Positions 1 to 11,326 are shown, counted from the stretch's first letter. The stretch is DNA of 45,416 bases from Bondarzewia mesenterica (GCA_004802705.1 SGPL01000260.1:1-45416); one strand, 5' to 3'. The notes: generated by a model not told the origin, from the sequence alone. Made by a program: numbers and translations.

Positions 1-1
1 G

Positions 2-76
2 TGGGTGTTGGAGGCGAACGAGGGGGATTTGGGGGGGAGCATCGAGGCGCTGTTGGAGATGAGCAGTGGGCAGTAG
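2..76 (+). CDS. 3' end of a gene cut by the window edge
   Basis: An open frame enters from the left edge and ends at a TAG at 74-76. It encodes about 24 residues, including EANEGDLGGSIEALLEMS. That string resembles the last helix of CUE/UBA-like ubiquitin-binding domains (an acidic turn, then an IEALLEM helix), but it is too short to assign. The stop is followed by AT-rich sequence, as expected of a 3' end. The upstream part of the gene is outside the window, so neither the product nor the frame can be confirmed. Confidence 0.35.
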   Translation, partial: WVLEANEGDLGGSIEALLEMSSGQ

Positions 77-548
77 GTGATCGGAGTGGGTTTTTTGATT
101 TTTTGATTTTTTTGGGATGTGGAGGTGCGATTTGACGGTACGGCGTGGGTGGGACGCGGTGGGGGGGTTGTTAGGGTCGTAGGGGTGTGCTTTGTGTGGA
201 GTGCTGTGGAACTAATTTATGTATTGGATGGTGGAGATCCTGATTATTTTTTGCACCTTGAGGAGAGATACATGAATATTTGTAGTGCCCCATCGTCAAG
301 GCTCAAGCGCTCAAGACCCGCAGCCGACATACCCTTCCTTTCGCCCTCGCATATATCCAGCGTCCACACCCACCGTACAACCCCGCATTTCTCAAGTCTA
401 AACGCGGCACGGGCGCGCGGCGGCGGTTTTTTAAAATTTACACAAGTGTCGGTACATGTCCACCATAAGACGAAAATTCTGCCCCTCCTCTTCGTGCCTC
501 CCAAGTGCCGATACAATCCCGATGAAGTCACTGGTGCATATATTATTT
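77..548. other. no gene seen
   Basis: Between the left-edge gene end and the first BTB repeat unit I see only T-rich and mixed sequence. Open frames on both strands are short, overlap each other and show no recognisable domain. Confidence 0.5.
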
Positions 549-973
549 CGATGCTGGAGAGCAGGAGCAGACGGGAAAAAACACAGGTCAATTCGGGTCA
601 GCAACGATGTCTGATCTGCGAAGAACTCGGTCTCGAACACAAAAGGATGGGAGTTAGGTACTGTTGTTACAGAGCCGATGGACGGGGCGTAGGGTATGTA
701 GATACGAGCTCAAGATCAAAAGCATGCATGTAGTCGCATCGGGCCCATATACAAGCGCTTCACTAGTCCTAGAACACAAATGGTTTGGCATACTACAAGG
801 AAAAAGACGATCATCACAATGTCGGGAAACGGTAGGCGGCAGTTACACTGAGAATTATAAAAACGAAGAGCAGGGTTGAGTTGCGTGCAGACTGCAGTGA
901 CACGGGTACGTGCATCATGGACGCACCTTCGTGGGACCAACAGAACGCGAGTGGGAATCGAATTGCTCGCCGT

Positions 974-1996
974 TCACTCGTCCACTTCAAATGGAGGAGG
1001 GACCTGTCGTAGGGCAGATACATGTCGGATCACGATGTAAAGTCCATGTCGGACATGAAGACGCACCTTGGAGATAACGGATTTGAGTTGATTCGCGAAT
1101 GCCTTTGCGAAATCTGGCAGTTTTTCTACGAGAGGAGTGCATCGGCTACATTTCCCGGCTGCTATGGCGGATGGGATGAATAGCTTGGGATCCAAAACTG
1201 TATCCCAGTGGGGTGTTGAGCATACGATTGCTTGGCAGCGCCCGATGTAGTCGACCACCCATAGGGGCACATAATCATGGTGCAACCTCAGACTTGGAAA
1301 TTCTTGTGAAAGACAGGAGCATGGCAGTGTTATCGCCCGTCCACCGGCATTTAAGGCTCCTGGTATGTCAGGCTTCGAAATCCATTTCAAAGTCTGACAA
1401 ACAGTGACAGCCGCTTCACAGCAATCGACGTGATACTTCAAAAGGCGTACGCACGAACGACCCGTGATGTGTTCGAGACCTTTGCTCGCATTAAGTCCAG
1501 TTACCACAGATGTCAGCGACATCTTTAGCACCTCCATAGCAGCAGCGTTAGCCACGCGTGGCAAGTTATGGCGACGCGCAAGAACATATGCCATCACCGG
1601 CTCCGTCTGGGCTGCCGACGACAAAGCGGAAAGCAGAATCTGAGGATAGCCGTCGACCTGGTATTTATCCAATGATTCCAAGAGTGAGTTAATGTCTGAT
1701 AGGTTGGAGAGGGATTGCTTTCCCCGAGGGTACAGAATCCTCAGAAGGAGGTCGACACCATGTTCGTCTTCCGTCACGAATACAATGGGCAGCCCATCTT
1801 TTTTCTCGCTGCTGTCAGCAGACTCGCCGTTGGGCGGCAGCGGCATGGATAACATATCCTTGAAGACTTGGGACGATATCGATAGGATGCTTGTGTGCAC
1901 CCGAAAATCGACAAGATCGCTAGTACGGAGGATGATGTCGGCATCCGCAGCATCAAAGGGGGGACCTGCATCGCGAATAGTAGGAGGGGCTGACAT
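974..1996 (-). CDS. BTB/POZ domain protein, tandem copy 1
   Basis: Predicted BTB/POZ protein. ATG is at 1996-1994. The BTB domain lies near residues 10-110, with the family string PFDAADADIILRTSDLVDF, then HTSILSISSQVFKDMLS. A helical region (DKYQVDGYPQ, VLARRHNL) follows. The C-terminal part holds C-x-C (CSC), WVVDY and C-x2-C (CSRC). A terminal intron at 1004-1066 (63 nt, GTGCGT...CAG) joins to a 30-nt last exon ending VPPPFEVDE, giving about 319 residues. The intron is in frame and has no stop, so an unspliced reading gives 340 residues. The spliced form is preferred because copy 3 needs the splice. BTB proteins commonly dimerise and can serve as Cul3 adaptors; the actual function here is unknown. 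Confidence 0.85.
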   Translation of the reverse strand: MSAPPTIRDAGPPFDAADADIILRTSDLVDFRVHTSILSISSQVFKDMLSMPLPPNGESADSSEKKDGLPIVFVTEDEHGVDLLLRILYPRGKQSLSNLSDINSLLESLDKYQVDGYPQILLSALSSAAQTEPVMAYVLARRHNLPRVANAAAMEVLKMSLTSVVTGLNASKGLEHITGRSCVRLLKYHVDCCEAAVTVCQTLKWISKPDIPGALNAGGRAITLPCSCLSQEFPSLRLHHDYVPLWVVDYIGRCQAIVCSTPHWDTVLDPKLFIPSAIAAGKCSRCTPLVEKLPDFAKAFANQLKSVISKVRLHVRHGLYIVIRHVSALRQVPPPFEVDE

Positions 1997-2800
1997 GTTT
2001 CAGGTGAGAATAGAGGTCGAGGAAGATGAAAATGGCAAGGAGAAACGGAGGAGTTCAGTCAAGCAATCTCAGGCTATAAGACATACTCGTGGATGACTGC
2101 GGAGTAGGCATCAGATAAGGATATCTGGAGGCAGGAGACTAGATTGGGCAAGAAGACAGAAAATCTTACACGAGACGTGCACGCTGACTTTATGCCATAA
2201 CAGTCAGTGACTTCTACATAGAAAAGTTGAAAAGGCAATACATAGTAGAAGCGCTTGGATTCAATGCATAGAAGAAGAGGATGCAAAAGCGACCGCAAGA
2301 GGTTTAATAGGCCACACCGACGATATCGCAAAGGTGACGCCCGGCGGAGGACGCAGACTGCGTGCATTCCTAGTAAAGAGTAGACGGAAAAGACACAGGC
2401 CAATTCGGACCAGCGATCGTATCTGTGAAGAACTCGATCTCGAACACAAAAGGATGAGAGTTAAGTACTGTTTTTACAGAGCTGATGGATGGGCGTAGCG
2501 TATGTAGATACGAGCTCAAAGTCAAAAGCACGATGTATGTGGTCGTATCGGGCTTGCTACCATGTACAAGCTAGTCCTAGAACACGGGATAATGGAAGTC
2601 GTGTCAATGATTTGGCATACGAGGAGAGAGATGATCATCATAATATGCCAGGAAACAGCAAGCGGCAGTTACACTGAGATTTATGAAAAATTAGAACATG
2701 GCTGAGTTGCGCGCAAACTGCAGTGATACGGATACACGCATCACGGACGCACCTTCGTTGAAGAAACACAATGCGACTTGGTAATTGTGTCGTTCGCCGC

Positions 2801-3832
2801 TCACTCGTCCACTTCAAATGGAGGAGGGACCTGTCGTCCGATGAATACACGTCTGATCGCGCTGTAAAGTCCATGTCGAACGTGAAGACGCACCTTGGAG
2901 ACGACGGATTTGAGTTGATTCGCGAATGCCCTCGCGAATTCCGGTAGTCCTTCTGCATAAGACTTGCATCGGTCACAATTTCCGGCCGCTATGGCGGACG
3001 GGATGAACAGCTTGGGATTCGTTACTGTATCCCAGTGGGGTGTTGTGCGTAGACTTGCTTCGCAGCGCCCGATGTAGTCGACTACCCACCGAGGGACATA
3101 AACACCGTAGCTCAGCTTCAGAATTGGAAATTGTTGTGAAAGACAGGAGCATGGCAGTGTTATCGCCCGTCCACCGGCATCTAAGGCTCCTGGTATGTCA
3201 GGCTTCGCAATCCATTTCAAAGACTTACAACCAGTGATGGCCGTTTCACAGCAATCCACGTGGTACTTCAAAAGGCGTACGCACGAGCCGCCTGTGATGC
3301 ACTCGAGATGTTCGTCCGTGGTAAGTCCATTTACCACAGATGTCAGTGACATCTTCAGCACCTCCACAGCAGCAGCGTTGGCCACGTGTAGCAAGTTATG
3401 GCGACGCGCAAGAACATATGCCATCACTGGCTCCGTCTGGGCTGCCGACGACAAAGCCGAAAGTAGAGTCTGAGGGTAGCCGTCGACCTGGTATTTATCC
3501 AACGATTCCAAGAGTGAGTTAATGTCTGATAGGTTGGAGAGGGGTTGTCTTCCTCCGAGTCGAGAGTATAGAACCCTCAGAAGGAGGTCGACACTATGTT
3601 CGCTTTCCGTCACGGTGATGACGGGCAGCCCATCTTTTTTCTCGCCGTTGTCGGCAGACTCGCTATCGGGCGGCAGCGGCATGGATAACATATCCTTGAA
3701 GACTTGAGACGATATCGACAGGATGCTTGTGTGCACCCGAAAATTGACAAGATCGCTAGTACGGAGGACGATATCGGCATCCGCAGCATCAAAGGGGGGA
3801 CCTGCATCGTGGATAGTAGGAGGGGCTGACAT
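2801..3832 (-). CDS. BTB/POZ domain protein, tandem copy 2
   Basis: Close paralogue of the genes on either side, in the second repeat unit. ATG is at 3832. The BTB domain has the same opening (PFDAADADIVLRTSDLVNF) and the same DKYQVDGYPQ region. C-terminal cysteine pairs CSC and CDRC flank WVVDY. A terminal intron at 2831-2893 (63 nt) precedes the 30-nt last exon VPPPFEVDE, giving about 322 residues (343 if the in-frame intron is retained). The reading frame is intact and most differences from copy 1 are substitutions, so the copy appears functional. A small insertion after the VLYS segment (LGG) distinguishes it. Confidence 0.85.
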   Translation of the reverse strand: MSAPPTIHDAGPPFDAADADIVLRTSDLVNFRVHTSILSISSQVFKDMLSMPLPPDSESADNGEKKDGLPVITVTESEHSVDLLLRVLYSRLGGRQPLSNLSDINSLLESLDKYQVDGYPQTLLSALSSAAQTEPVMAYVLARRHNLLHVANAAAVEVLKMSLTSVVNGLTTDEHLECITGGSCVRLLKYHVDCCETAITGCKSLKWIAKPDIPGALDAGGRAITLPCSCLSQQFPILKLSYGVYVPRWVVDYIGRCEASLRTTPHWDTVTNPKLFIPSAIAAGNCDRCKSYAEGLPEFARAFANQLKSVVSKVRLHVRHGLYSAIRRVFIGRQVPPPFEVDE

Positions 3833-4488
3833 TTTTTAGGCGAGAATAGAGGTCGAGGAAGATGAAAAGGGCAAGCAGAAACGGAGAAAGTTTAGTCGAG
3901 CAAATCGAGCAAACTCAGGTGAACGACTATCTTCTATATTGGTCAGCAAAGGAGACTAAATCTCAGATCTCACGCTGACTTTATGACTAGGACCGTAAAG
4001 GCTACGCGCTCAGCCCGACTAATAATACGGCATGCTGAAGAGCAGGAGCAGACGGAAAAAAACACAGATCAATTCAGGCCAACGATAGTGTCTGATCTGT
4101 GAAGAACTCGATCGGTCTCGAACAAAAAAAGGACGAGAGCTAGGTACTGTCGTTACAGAACTCATGGATGAGCGTAGTGTATGTACTAGATACGAGCTTA
4201 AGATCAAAAGCATGATGTATGTAGTCGTATCGGGCTTGCTACCACCTACAAGCACTTCGTTTCTCCTAGAATACGGGACAATCAAAGTTGTATCAATGAT
4301 TTGGCATATGAGGAAAGAGATGATCATCAAACTATGTCAGGAAACGGCAAGCGGCAGTTGCACTGAGTTTTATGAAGAAGAACATATGGCTGAGTTGCGC
4401 GCAAACTGTAGTGACACGGGTACATGCATCAAGGGAGCATCTTCGTTGAACCAACACAATGCGGCTTAAGAATCGAATCGCTGGCCAC

Positions 4489-5509
4489 TCACTCGACTAC
4501 TTCAAATGGACGAGGGATCTGTCGTCGGACGAATACATGTCTGATCACGTTGTAAGGTCTCATGTCGAACACGAAGACGCACCTTGGAGATGACAGATTT
4601 GAGTTGATTCGCGAATGCCTTTGCAAAATCTGGCAGTTTGTCTGCCAGAGGCATGCACCGACTACATTTCCCGGCCGCTATGATGGATGGGATGAACAGC
4701 TTGAAATCCATAACTGTATCCCAGTGGGGCGTTGTGCGTATGATTGCTTCGCAGCGCCCGACGTAGTCGACCACCCACCCGGGCACATGAGTATGCTCGT
4801 TCAGCTTCGAACTTGTAGAATGTCGGATAAGACAGGCGCATGGTATTTGTCCTGTCCGTGCAGTGATTTCTGAGGCTCCTGGTATCTTAGACGTCGCAAT
4901 CCATCTCAAAGACTGACAAACTGTGATAGCCGCTTCACAGCAATCTAGGTGGTACTTCAAAAGGCGCACACACGAGTAGCCTGTGATGCGCCGGAGATCT
5001 TGGTCCGCGGCAAGTCCAGTCACGACAGATGTCAGTGACATCTTAAGCATCTCCTCAGCAGCAGCGTTGGCCACGTATGGCAAGTTATGGCGACACGCAA
5101 GGACATACACCATCACCGGCTCTATCTGGGCTGCCGACGACAAAGCGGACAGTAGAGGATGACCGTCGACCTGGTATTTATCCAACAATTTTAAAAGTGA
5201 TTTGATGTCCGATGGGTTAGAGACGGGTTGCATTCCCCGAGGGTATAGAACCTTCAAAAGGAGGTGGATGCTATGTTCGTCCTCCGTCACGAATACAATG
5301 GGCAGCCCGTCTTTTCTGTCGCTGTTGTCCGCAGGCTCGCTATTGGGCGGCAGCGGCATGGATGACATATCTTTGAATACTTGGGACGATATCGATAGGA
5401 TGCTTGTGTGAACCCGAAAATCGACAAGATCGTTAGTACGAAGGACAATATCGGCATCCGCAGCATCAAACGGGGGACCTGCATTGCGGATAGGAGGAAG
5501 GGGTGTCAT
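4489..5509 (-). CDS. BTB/POZ domain protein, tandem copy 3
   Basis: Third tandem copy. ATG is at 5509. The BTB opening is PFDAADADIVLRTNDLVDF. Cysteine pairs CAC and CSRC flank WVVDY. The intron at 4519-4582 is 64 nt, one longer than in the other copies, so reading through it shifts frame and gives an unrelated tail. Removing it restores a last exon reading IPRPFEVVE, homologous to VPPPFEVDE of the other copies. This is the best evidence that all three genes are spliced there. The spliced product is about 318 residues. The copy is more diverged than copies 1 and 2, with a short deletion at DGHP in place of DGYPQ. Confidence 0.85.
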
Positions 5510-5875
5510 GTTTCAGGCGAAGTAGAGGTCGAGGAAGATGAAAGGGGCAAGGAGAAACGGAGGAGTTCAGTCGAGCAATCTCGGGTCATAAGACATACAC
5601 GTGGATGACTGCGGCTTGAGCATGAGTCAGATAAGGATATCCGGAAGCAGGAGTCTAGGTTGGACGCGAGGACAGCAGAAAGCCTAGATAGATGAGGCGC
5701 GCACGCTGACTTTATGACTTCTACATAGAAGAATTGAAAATGCAACAGTAGACGCACTTGGCCTCAAAAGAGAAAGGGGATGCAAAAGCGACTGCAAGGG
5801 ATTTAACAGGCCGTAATGAGGATATCAGCAAAAGTGACGCTCAGTGGAGGACGCAGATTGTGTGCGCATTCCTAC

Positions 5876-8283
5876 CCATGATGTGCCTTTGGAATGAAGA
5901 TTGAATTTTCTGATGCTTGAACTTGAAACATATATGACTTCAAAAATCAAAGGTTCGTCCAGCTCGTCACCCGGGAACCAGGGGACCAGGGAAGACCACA
6001 ACCCGTGACAACTTTGAAGGCTTACCATTATTGCGATCACCGCGAAAAGAACCCTCCGCTGATAATCATTGTGTGCTCTATGTATAGTGCCGCACTTCGT
6101 TTTTTGAGACCATGAAGATGCCAGTTCCGTGAACGCTGACGCATCCCTCGCTGCAAAGTGATGGCTAGAACTGGCCAGAATGTCAGGGCATCAGAGTAGA
6201 AGAATAGGGAGGGAAGAAGTGTAGAACTTAAGCATCGACTGAGCGTCATTCGCGTCAGATTGAACATCAATGCAGGGGGAATTCGGGGAATGAAAAAGGC
6301 CTTGAGCGGTCATTAATTTGAAGCCCGGATGTTGACGTATTGATATCTCGCACCGCGTTTAGAACCTTTTAGAACGCATGGAGCAAAGGAGGAGAACGCC
6401 TTATAGTAACCCTGGACCCAGAGTGTTCATGGGACTTCCAAAGGTCATGCCATGCCACGTCAAAAGATGCGTACGTTAGTAGGTTGACCTGGACCCTCTG
6501 ATGTGCTTTGACTGCAAAAATCCCTTCCCTATGAAACCAGATGGGCAGTGCATTTATTTTGATATTGGGATAAGGGACTTACCTTTCGACGATTTGCGTA
6601 AGTACTCATGGTGACGAACAGATTCATGCTCGGTGAGTAGTGATCACTGATGAACTCCTGAACTGGTCGAGATATAGCAGTGTCACGGTGGAAACATCAT
6701 ACCGGCTTCATTTGACAGAAGTTTGACCCGTATTCGACATGTGTCTATGGACTAATACGAGTGCGAGACAAGTCATAAGTCAAAAATCGGTCGGAGTTAA
6801 AGCGGTCGGAATTTGTGGCAACAAGTTAGCCGTGGTGGCGGCAGTAATTTCGGATACGGCGGCACGGTACTTCAGTGGTGCTTCCCGTCGCTCGCGTTCT
6901 CTGGTGGCAGACTGTTCAAACTCGGAGTCAGTACATATATGGCTTTGGGAAAAGGCAAGCAGTATTCTTGGAAACAGCTATGCTCGCGAGTAAGTATCCT
7001 GCTCAAAGTGAGTATCTCCACTACCAGTTTATCTTGGAGTTTATCATTCTGAGGTCCCACTGTTGGAATAAAATTTGCTCGATATGTAGGATGGCTTACC
7101 CCCCTGCTATTCAGCGTTATCCATTTCATGTCGATCACAACAGCTGATATGTACTTATGCAGAGGGATGCCTGTTTCAACCGTCCCAGCGCGCGATTGAT
7201 GTCGATGGAGGTACGTCGGCGATTTTTTGGGTCCAACAAGTCAAAACCATCAGCCGCACCTCCTGAGTTCTTGATCCTCGCGCTCAGCGCTCATGTTCAT
7301 GCCTGTTGCGTGAACAGTACGGCTGGCATCTGTCGCTGCATATGAGGCAAGGGTGGGGCCTTGCTTCAGACCATCCGATACGGTGCATCTTCTTTCTTTT
7401 TCTTTCGTGAGGGCTTGGCTGGTAATTTTCGAAGTCACTCCCGTTCAAATTAGCGCTGGAGCAAAGTTCAACTGAAGTGAGTATTCAATCCGACTTGCCA
7501 CATGGCGATTACTCCGGTTGACTGCTGAATGTTCCTCAATTCGAAGTGTCTTAACGCCCCCTTCTTTCTATAGGCACGCACTGATGCAGATTGCGATGAC
7601 CGGTCTTCTCTTAGCATTCTAAAGATGGCAACAGATGCAAGAAGCTGATATAGACATTTCAGTTGGTTTTCTCATCGTGGGCGACAATCAGATGTGTCAG
7701 ATATACTGACCACAAAAAAAGCTGCCACATCCACAATAAATACAGCTACCCTTCAAGTAGCCAGCGTCAGTTCGACAGGCTAATATAGTCATTGATATTT
7801 TATCCCTGCTATTTTCTAGTCCATCGAACAAAACAGACATGCAGTGCGTTTACTAGTAACTTCACACAGGACCCGGCCTCCCAAGCCTTTCTCCAACCCT
7901 TTGCCTGTGCCAGTTTGCATAAGATCACCTAGGTGATGTCGCCTTTCCGAATAGGAAATATCATAGCGTAAATCTTCGCACGGACATGGAAGTTGATCCT
8001 GAATTTGACTTTCTCATGGGGAAGGTTCAGTGCCCGTGTTCAGGTACGTGTCCGTAACTGCAAAAGTTGAGGTACTTACTCTCCCGGTCATGGGAGACTT
8101 CTCGGTCTGTTGTGGCACTAGGGCGCCGTACCTCTCGCGCCGCAACCGGCTGTACACCTGGGCCATGTGTACCTCTGTTACATTCTCTTTTTAACTCGTC
8201 GTCTCCCACTGTCCTCTTTCCTTGGTCGCTCTTGATCATCACCATCACTGTTTGAGTTGAGTTGTGGAAGGCGGTAGGTGATT
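5876..8283. other. 2.4-kb stretch without a convincing gene
   Basis: Only short, mutually overlapping open frames are present. The most exon-like pieces are 6501-6597 (+), which opens with MCFDCKNPFP and stops at a GTAAGT donor, and the block 6815-6990 (+), which ends at TCGCGA|GTAAGT. I could not join these into a gene and recognise no domain. The sequence may hold a decayed gene or an unrecognised spliced one. It separates the BTB triplet from the 7TM/BTB pairs. Confidence 0.4.
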
Positions 8284-9701
8284 ATGGGAATCCCCCTCAT
8301 CAACGCAGAGCTGCTTGCTCTATTTTTCGAAACATTTGCGTACGGTGAGTGTCACATTCGACTCTGCATCCACTAATTTACGACTTAGGTTGATTCTTTT
8401 ACAGGCATTTATTTGCTGTTGAGCTGCTTCACCATACCCGTGCTTATTGGGAAGCGTACCGCGGTCGCACGAACGGGAAAGATCTTGCTTCCTGTTGCTA
8501 TATTGATGCTGGTGATTGCCACAACCGTAAGCAATGCTCGTGTCTGCTGTTCCAATTCTTCCCTTCCACTTATCATCCGCTCCAGCACATCATCATCGAC
8601 TTCTATAGAGCGTACACCGTTTTTGCAGGTGTGAGATTCCAGTCTTTTGAGTCGGGGACTGCTTATTATGAGGTACGCGAGGTGATCGATCGAGTAGCAA
8701 CTGGAGCAATTTACCTGTGACCCAAAAAGAACCTTTCAGATGGCCTCTTCATCACCAAGAGCGCTTTGTATTGGCTGCAGACACGCTCGGTGACAGTGTT
8801 ATCGTGCGTAGCTCTTACTTTCCCTTTTGTTTTCGTCCTCACAGTCCTGATGAGGATCACCTTTATGTGCGTCTCAGATCTGGCGCTGCTATGTCGTATT
8901 TTCAAAGCGTATCTCGGTAGTGATCCCACCGGTTCTCGTCATGATTCCCGCCTTCAGTGAGTTACAAAATGACCTAGCCGCTCCGTTCATTATCTCAAAG
9001 GTCCAGTCGCTTTGATCATCGTTCTTCGCACATGGAAAACGGCCACCCCGGGAACCCCCATATTCTCTACTGCAACGCAGTGGATCACGGCTTACTTTGT
9101 CATGACAATGTGTATCAACATCTACTGCACAGGTATGAGCTCTATGGCGCCAACAATCGCGCTCTTTTCTGACGTGGCATGCACCTTTGTCTTTGGCACA
9201 GCTCTGATAGCATGGAGAATATACCAAACTGGGAAATTTCGAGCGGGATTGAGCAGCATGATGCCCGTCATTATCGTGTTGATAGAAAGCGGCGCGCTGT
9301 ACACTTCGAGCGTTATCGCCATGCTCTGCACCTACCTGGCTGGCTCTAATGGACAATACCCGGCCTTGGATCTGATTACGCCGCTTGTTGTACGTTCTCA
9401 TTCTATGTCTTACGCCTCACATTACGGTTCGCTGATTCAGGAATGCATACAGGGTATCGTGTTCTGCCTCATCATTCTGCAGATACGATACCATTTCAAT
9501 TCCTCGACAATGTCCGGCCGCTCAGGCTCGAGCCGCCCCGAATGGGCACAACAGAACAACATCTCAGGGCCCGCCTACCCCATGGCACCGCTCGCGATCG
9601 AAATCACGACACATACGGAGGAGTACCTTAGCCATAGTAGGGATCTGGAGTCAGAAGGCAAGCCAAAAGCAATAGAAGCGGGTTCGGATTCGTCGATGTG
9701 A
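8284..9701 (+). CDS. seven-transmembrane-type protein A, frameshifted
   Basis: Member of a large uncharacterised agaricomycete membrane protein family that starts MGIPLxxAELLALFxETFAYG. Exons: 8284-8344, 8405-8526, 8586-8672, 8730-8803, 8878-8956, 9001-9132, 9202-9389, 9453-9701. Hydrophobic helices include ILLPVAILMLVIATT, SVVIPPVLVMIPAF, the ALIAW region and GIVFCLIILQIRYH; the conserved loop SNGQYPALD is present. The phases of all joins agree with the paralogue at 12523-13933 except in exon 4. There, after LQT (ending 8783), one nucleotide is missing before LGDSVI, so the frame is broken near 8784. This is either a young pseudogene or a base-calling error. It has one intron (8673-8729) that the paralogue lacks. 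The intact length would be about 330 residues. Function unknown. Confidence 0.75.
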
Positions 9702-10214
9702 GCTGTATTTTATTCTTCTTTTTATCTGGAGGGATCTTACCTGGGTCAGGTGGTATACGTAGCACCTTGTATTGTAGCTGAGAGATCATGTTTACTTGGC
9801 CTCTGGTAGAATAATGCTTGAATTTGTCACGAACAACAACGTTATCATGCGCTGCGACGGCATACAACAACATACGCGATTCTGATAAGTTTTGTACAGA
9901 AGCTAGGACAGGCGACGGGGGGGGGGGGGATGGAACTCGAGGCAACATCTGGGTATCGACAAACAACACACAAACCGCTCATCACGAAAGGTTATGTTAG
10001 AACAGATGATCAAATCAAAACTGATGAGTGATGACTTTGAACGCGTAGGAGTTATAAAAAAAAAGGACGCCGGCCGTGAGAGATGATCCCAACATAATTT
10101 TAGATGCATGGAGACAAAACTCAAGAAGGGAGTAGAAAAGTTTCCAGATGAACGATGGTATGTCATGACGATGATGCACTTACTTGATGATAAGGGTCCT
10201 CAACCGCTGTTGAT
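9702..10214. other. convergent 3' intergenic region with a G13 run
   Basis: Lies between the stop of 7TM gene A (+) and the stop of the next BTB gene (-), so it should hold both 3' untranslated regions. It includes a 13-nt G homopolymer at 9917-9929, whose length is probably unreliable. No further gene seen. Confidence 0.6.
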
Positions 10215-11326
10215 TCAGAAGGGTAAGGGAACCTGTCAACGTCGAGAAAAATCAGCGAGACTGAAGGAAGGCCTGAATCTTGGAGAGGATGATCATGCAG
10301 ACGGTTTTTCACCTGTTCGATGGCAGATTTAATTTTATCAGCCAATTGCTGACTGAACTTATGCATCTGCAAGTCGACGGCCGTCCTTTCGCAATGCGCG
10401 CAGTCTGCAGCCATCTTTACGAACGGCAAGAGCAGCTTGTCGTCCAGTACCGTCCCCCAATGAGGTCTTTCCCTCAATCCCCTCTCGCAGCGCCGCAAAT
10501 AACCCGTCACCCAATCCGTCACCCTATACATGGAGATATTGGGAGCGCCCCGCTTCCGGTCATAGCTGCTGATGGCCCACTTCTCGCCGCGAGAGCAGGT
10601 GCAACCATTGGGGGAAGGGGAACCGTCTGCCACTGCACTTGGAATCGACCGGCCATCCATCCACAGCAAAGATTGAACGGCCTCAGCTGCCCTCTCGCTG
10701 CATTGCTGGTGATACAATAGAATCCTGCGGTACTTTGCAGCTGAGATATAGGCAAGGTCATCGTCGCTCGGACATAATCCAGCGTACAGCAAGGGGTCGC
10801 GCAAAGTGAGTTTGGCGGCAGCGTTAGCTACCCTCGTAAGATCGTAGCGACAGGCAATGACGCAGATCGTCTGTGGTTCTCGCTCAACAGCATCCATGAG
10901 GATGGCCTCGACAGTTTCAGGAAGGCTGTCAACGAGATATTTGTCCAATGCCTGCAGCAGTAGACGGATATCAGATATGGAAGTCACTTTCGGTCTGTCC
11001 ACAGGATAGAATAGCCTGAACATCATGTCGAGGACATGACTGTTCTCTGTCAGGCGGATAATGGGACGTCCATCTTTATGATCGTCTTCAGGATGGTGAT
11101 TCAGGCCACTCGATAGCAGCGACGTGGAAGGTGTAGAAAACATGTCTTTGAAGACTTTTGAAGCCTTCGCTAGAATAATCCCGTAAAGCAGAAAATCAAC
11201 GCCATCAGAGGATCGTATGATGATATCGGCATCAATGTCATCGAAAGGAGGTCCTGCATTGCGGACGACAGTCGGAGATTCGAGCAGACGGTCGTATGCA
11301 ATGGATGATTCGGATGTGGTGGACAT
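10215..11326 (-). CDS. BTB/POZ domain protein 4
   Basis: BTB protein of about 343 residues. The first ATG is at 11326, shortly before NAGPPFDDIDADIIIRSS; the longer open frame upstream has only GTG. Exon 1 is 10313-11326. An 80-nt intron (10233-10312, GTGAAA...GACAG) is followed by an 18-nt last exon encoding VPLPF. Without splicing, the frame runs into an unrelated tail. The C-terminal half has C-x-C (CTC), WVTGY, RPHWGTVLDD and C-x2-C (CAHC). It is clearly related to, but well diverged from, the triplet at 1-5.5 kb and the gene at 27.5 kb. It is convergent with 7TM gene A. A TATA-like element lies about 60 nt upstream. Confidence 0.87.

Larger units (their letters stand above)
549..5875. 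repeat. three tandem copies of a BTB gene with flanks
   Basis: Three direct repeat units of roughly 1.66-1.84 kb start near 549, 2372 and 4034. Each unit begins with a matching 3' flank (a GAGCAGGAGCAGACGG-like start, then TGTCTGATCTGCGAAGAACT-like sequence). It continues through a complete BTB gene on the minus strand and ends in a matching 5' flank. The 5' flanks of units 1 and 3 share a common tail, running from the ACTTCTACATAGAA element to a GGAGGACGCAGA element and ending near 2370 and 5875. Unit 2 lacks most of that tail. The similarity therefore extends through coding, promoter and downstream DNA, so whole segments were duplicated. Confidence 0.85.

Noticed and set aside
3195..3473. 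Plus-strand open frames lying over the BTB genes
   Set aside because: They are antisense shadows of the minus-strand BTB coding sequence; the corresponding frames recur in the tandem copies only because the DNA was duplicated.
549..5875. Tandem units as a transposable element
   Set aside because: I saw no terminal repeats, target-site duplications, transposase or reverse transcriptase; the units are gene duplications.
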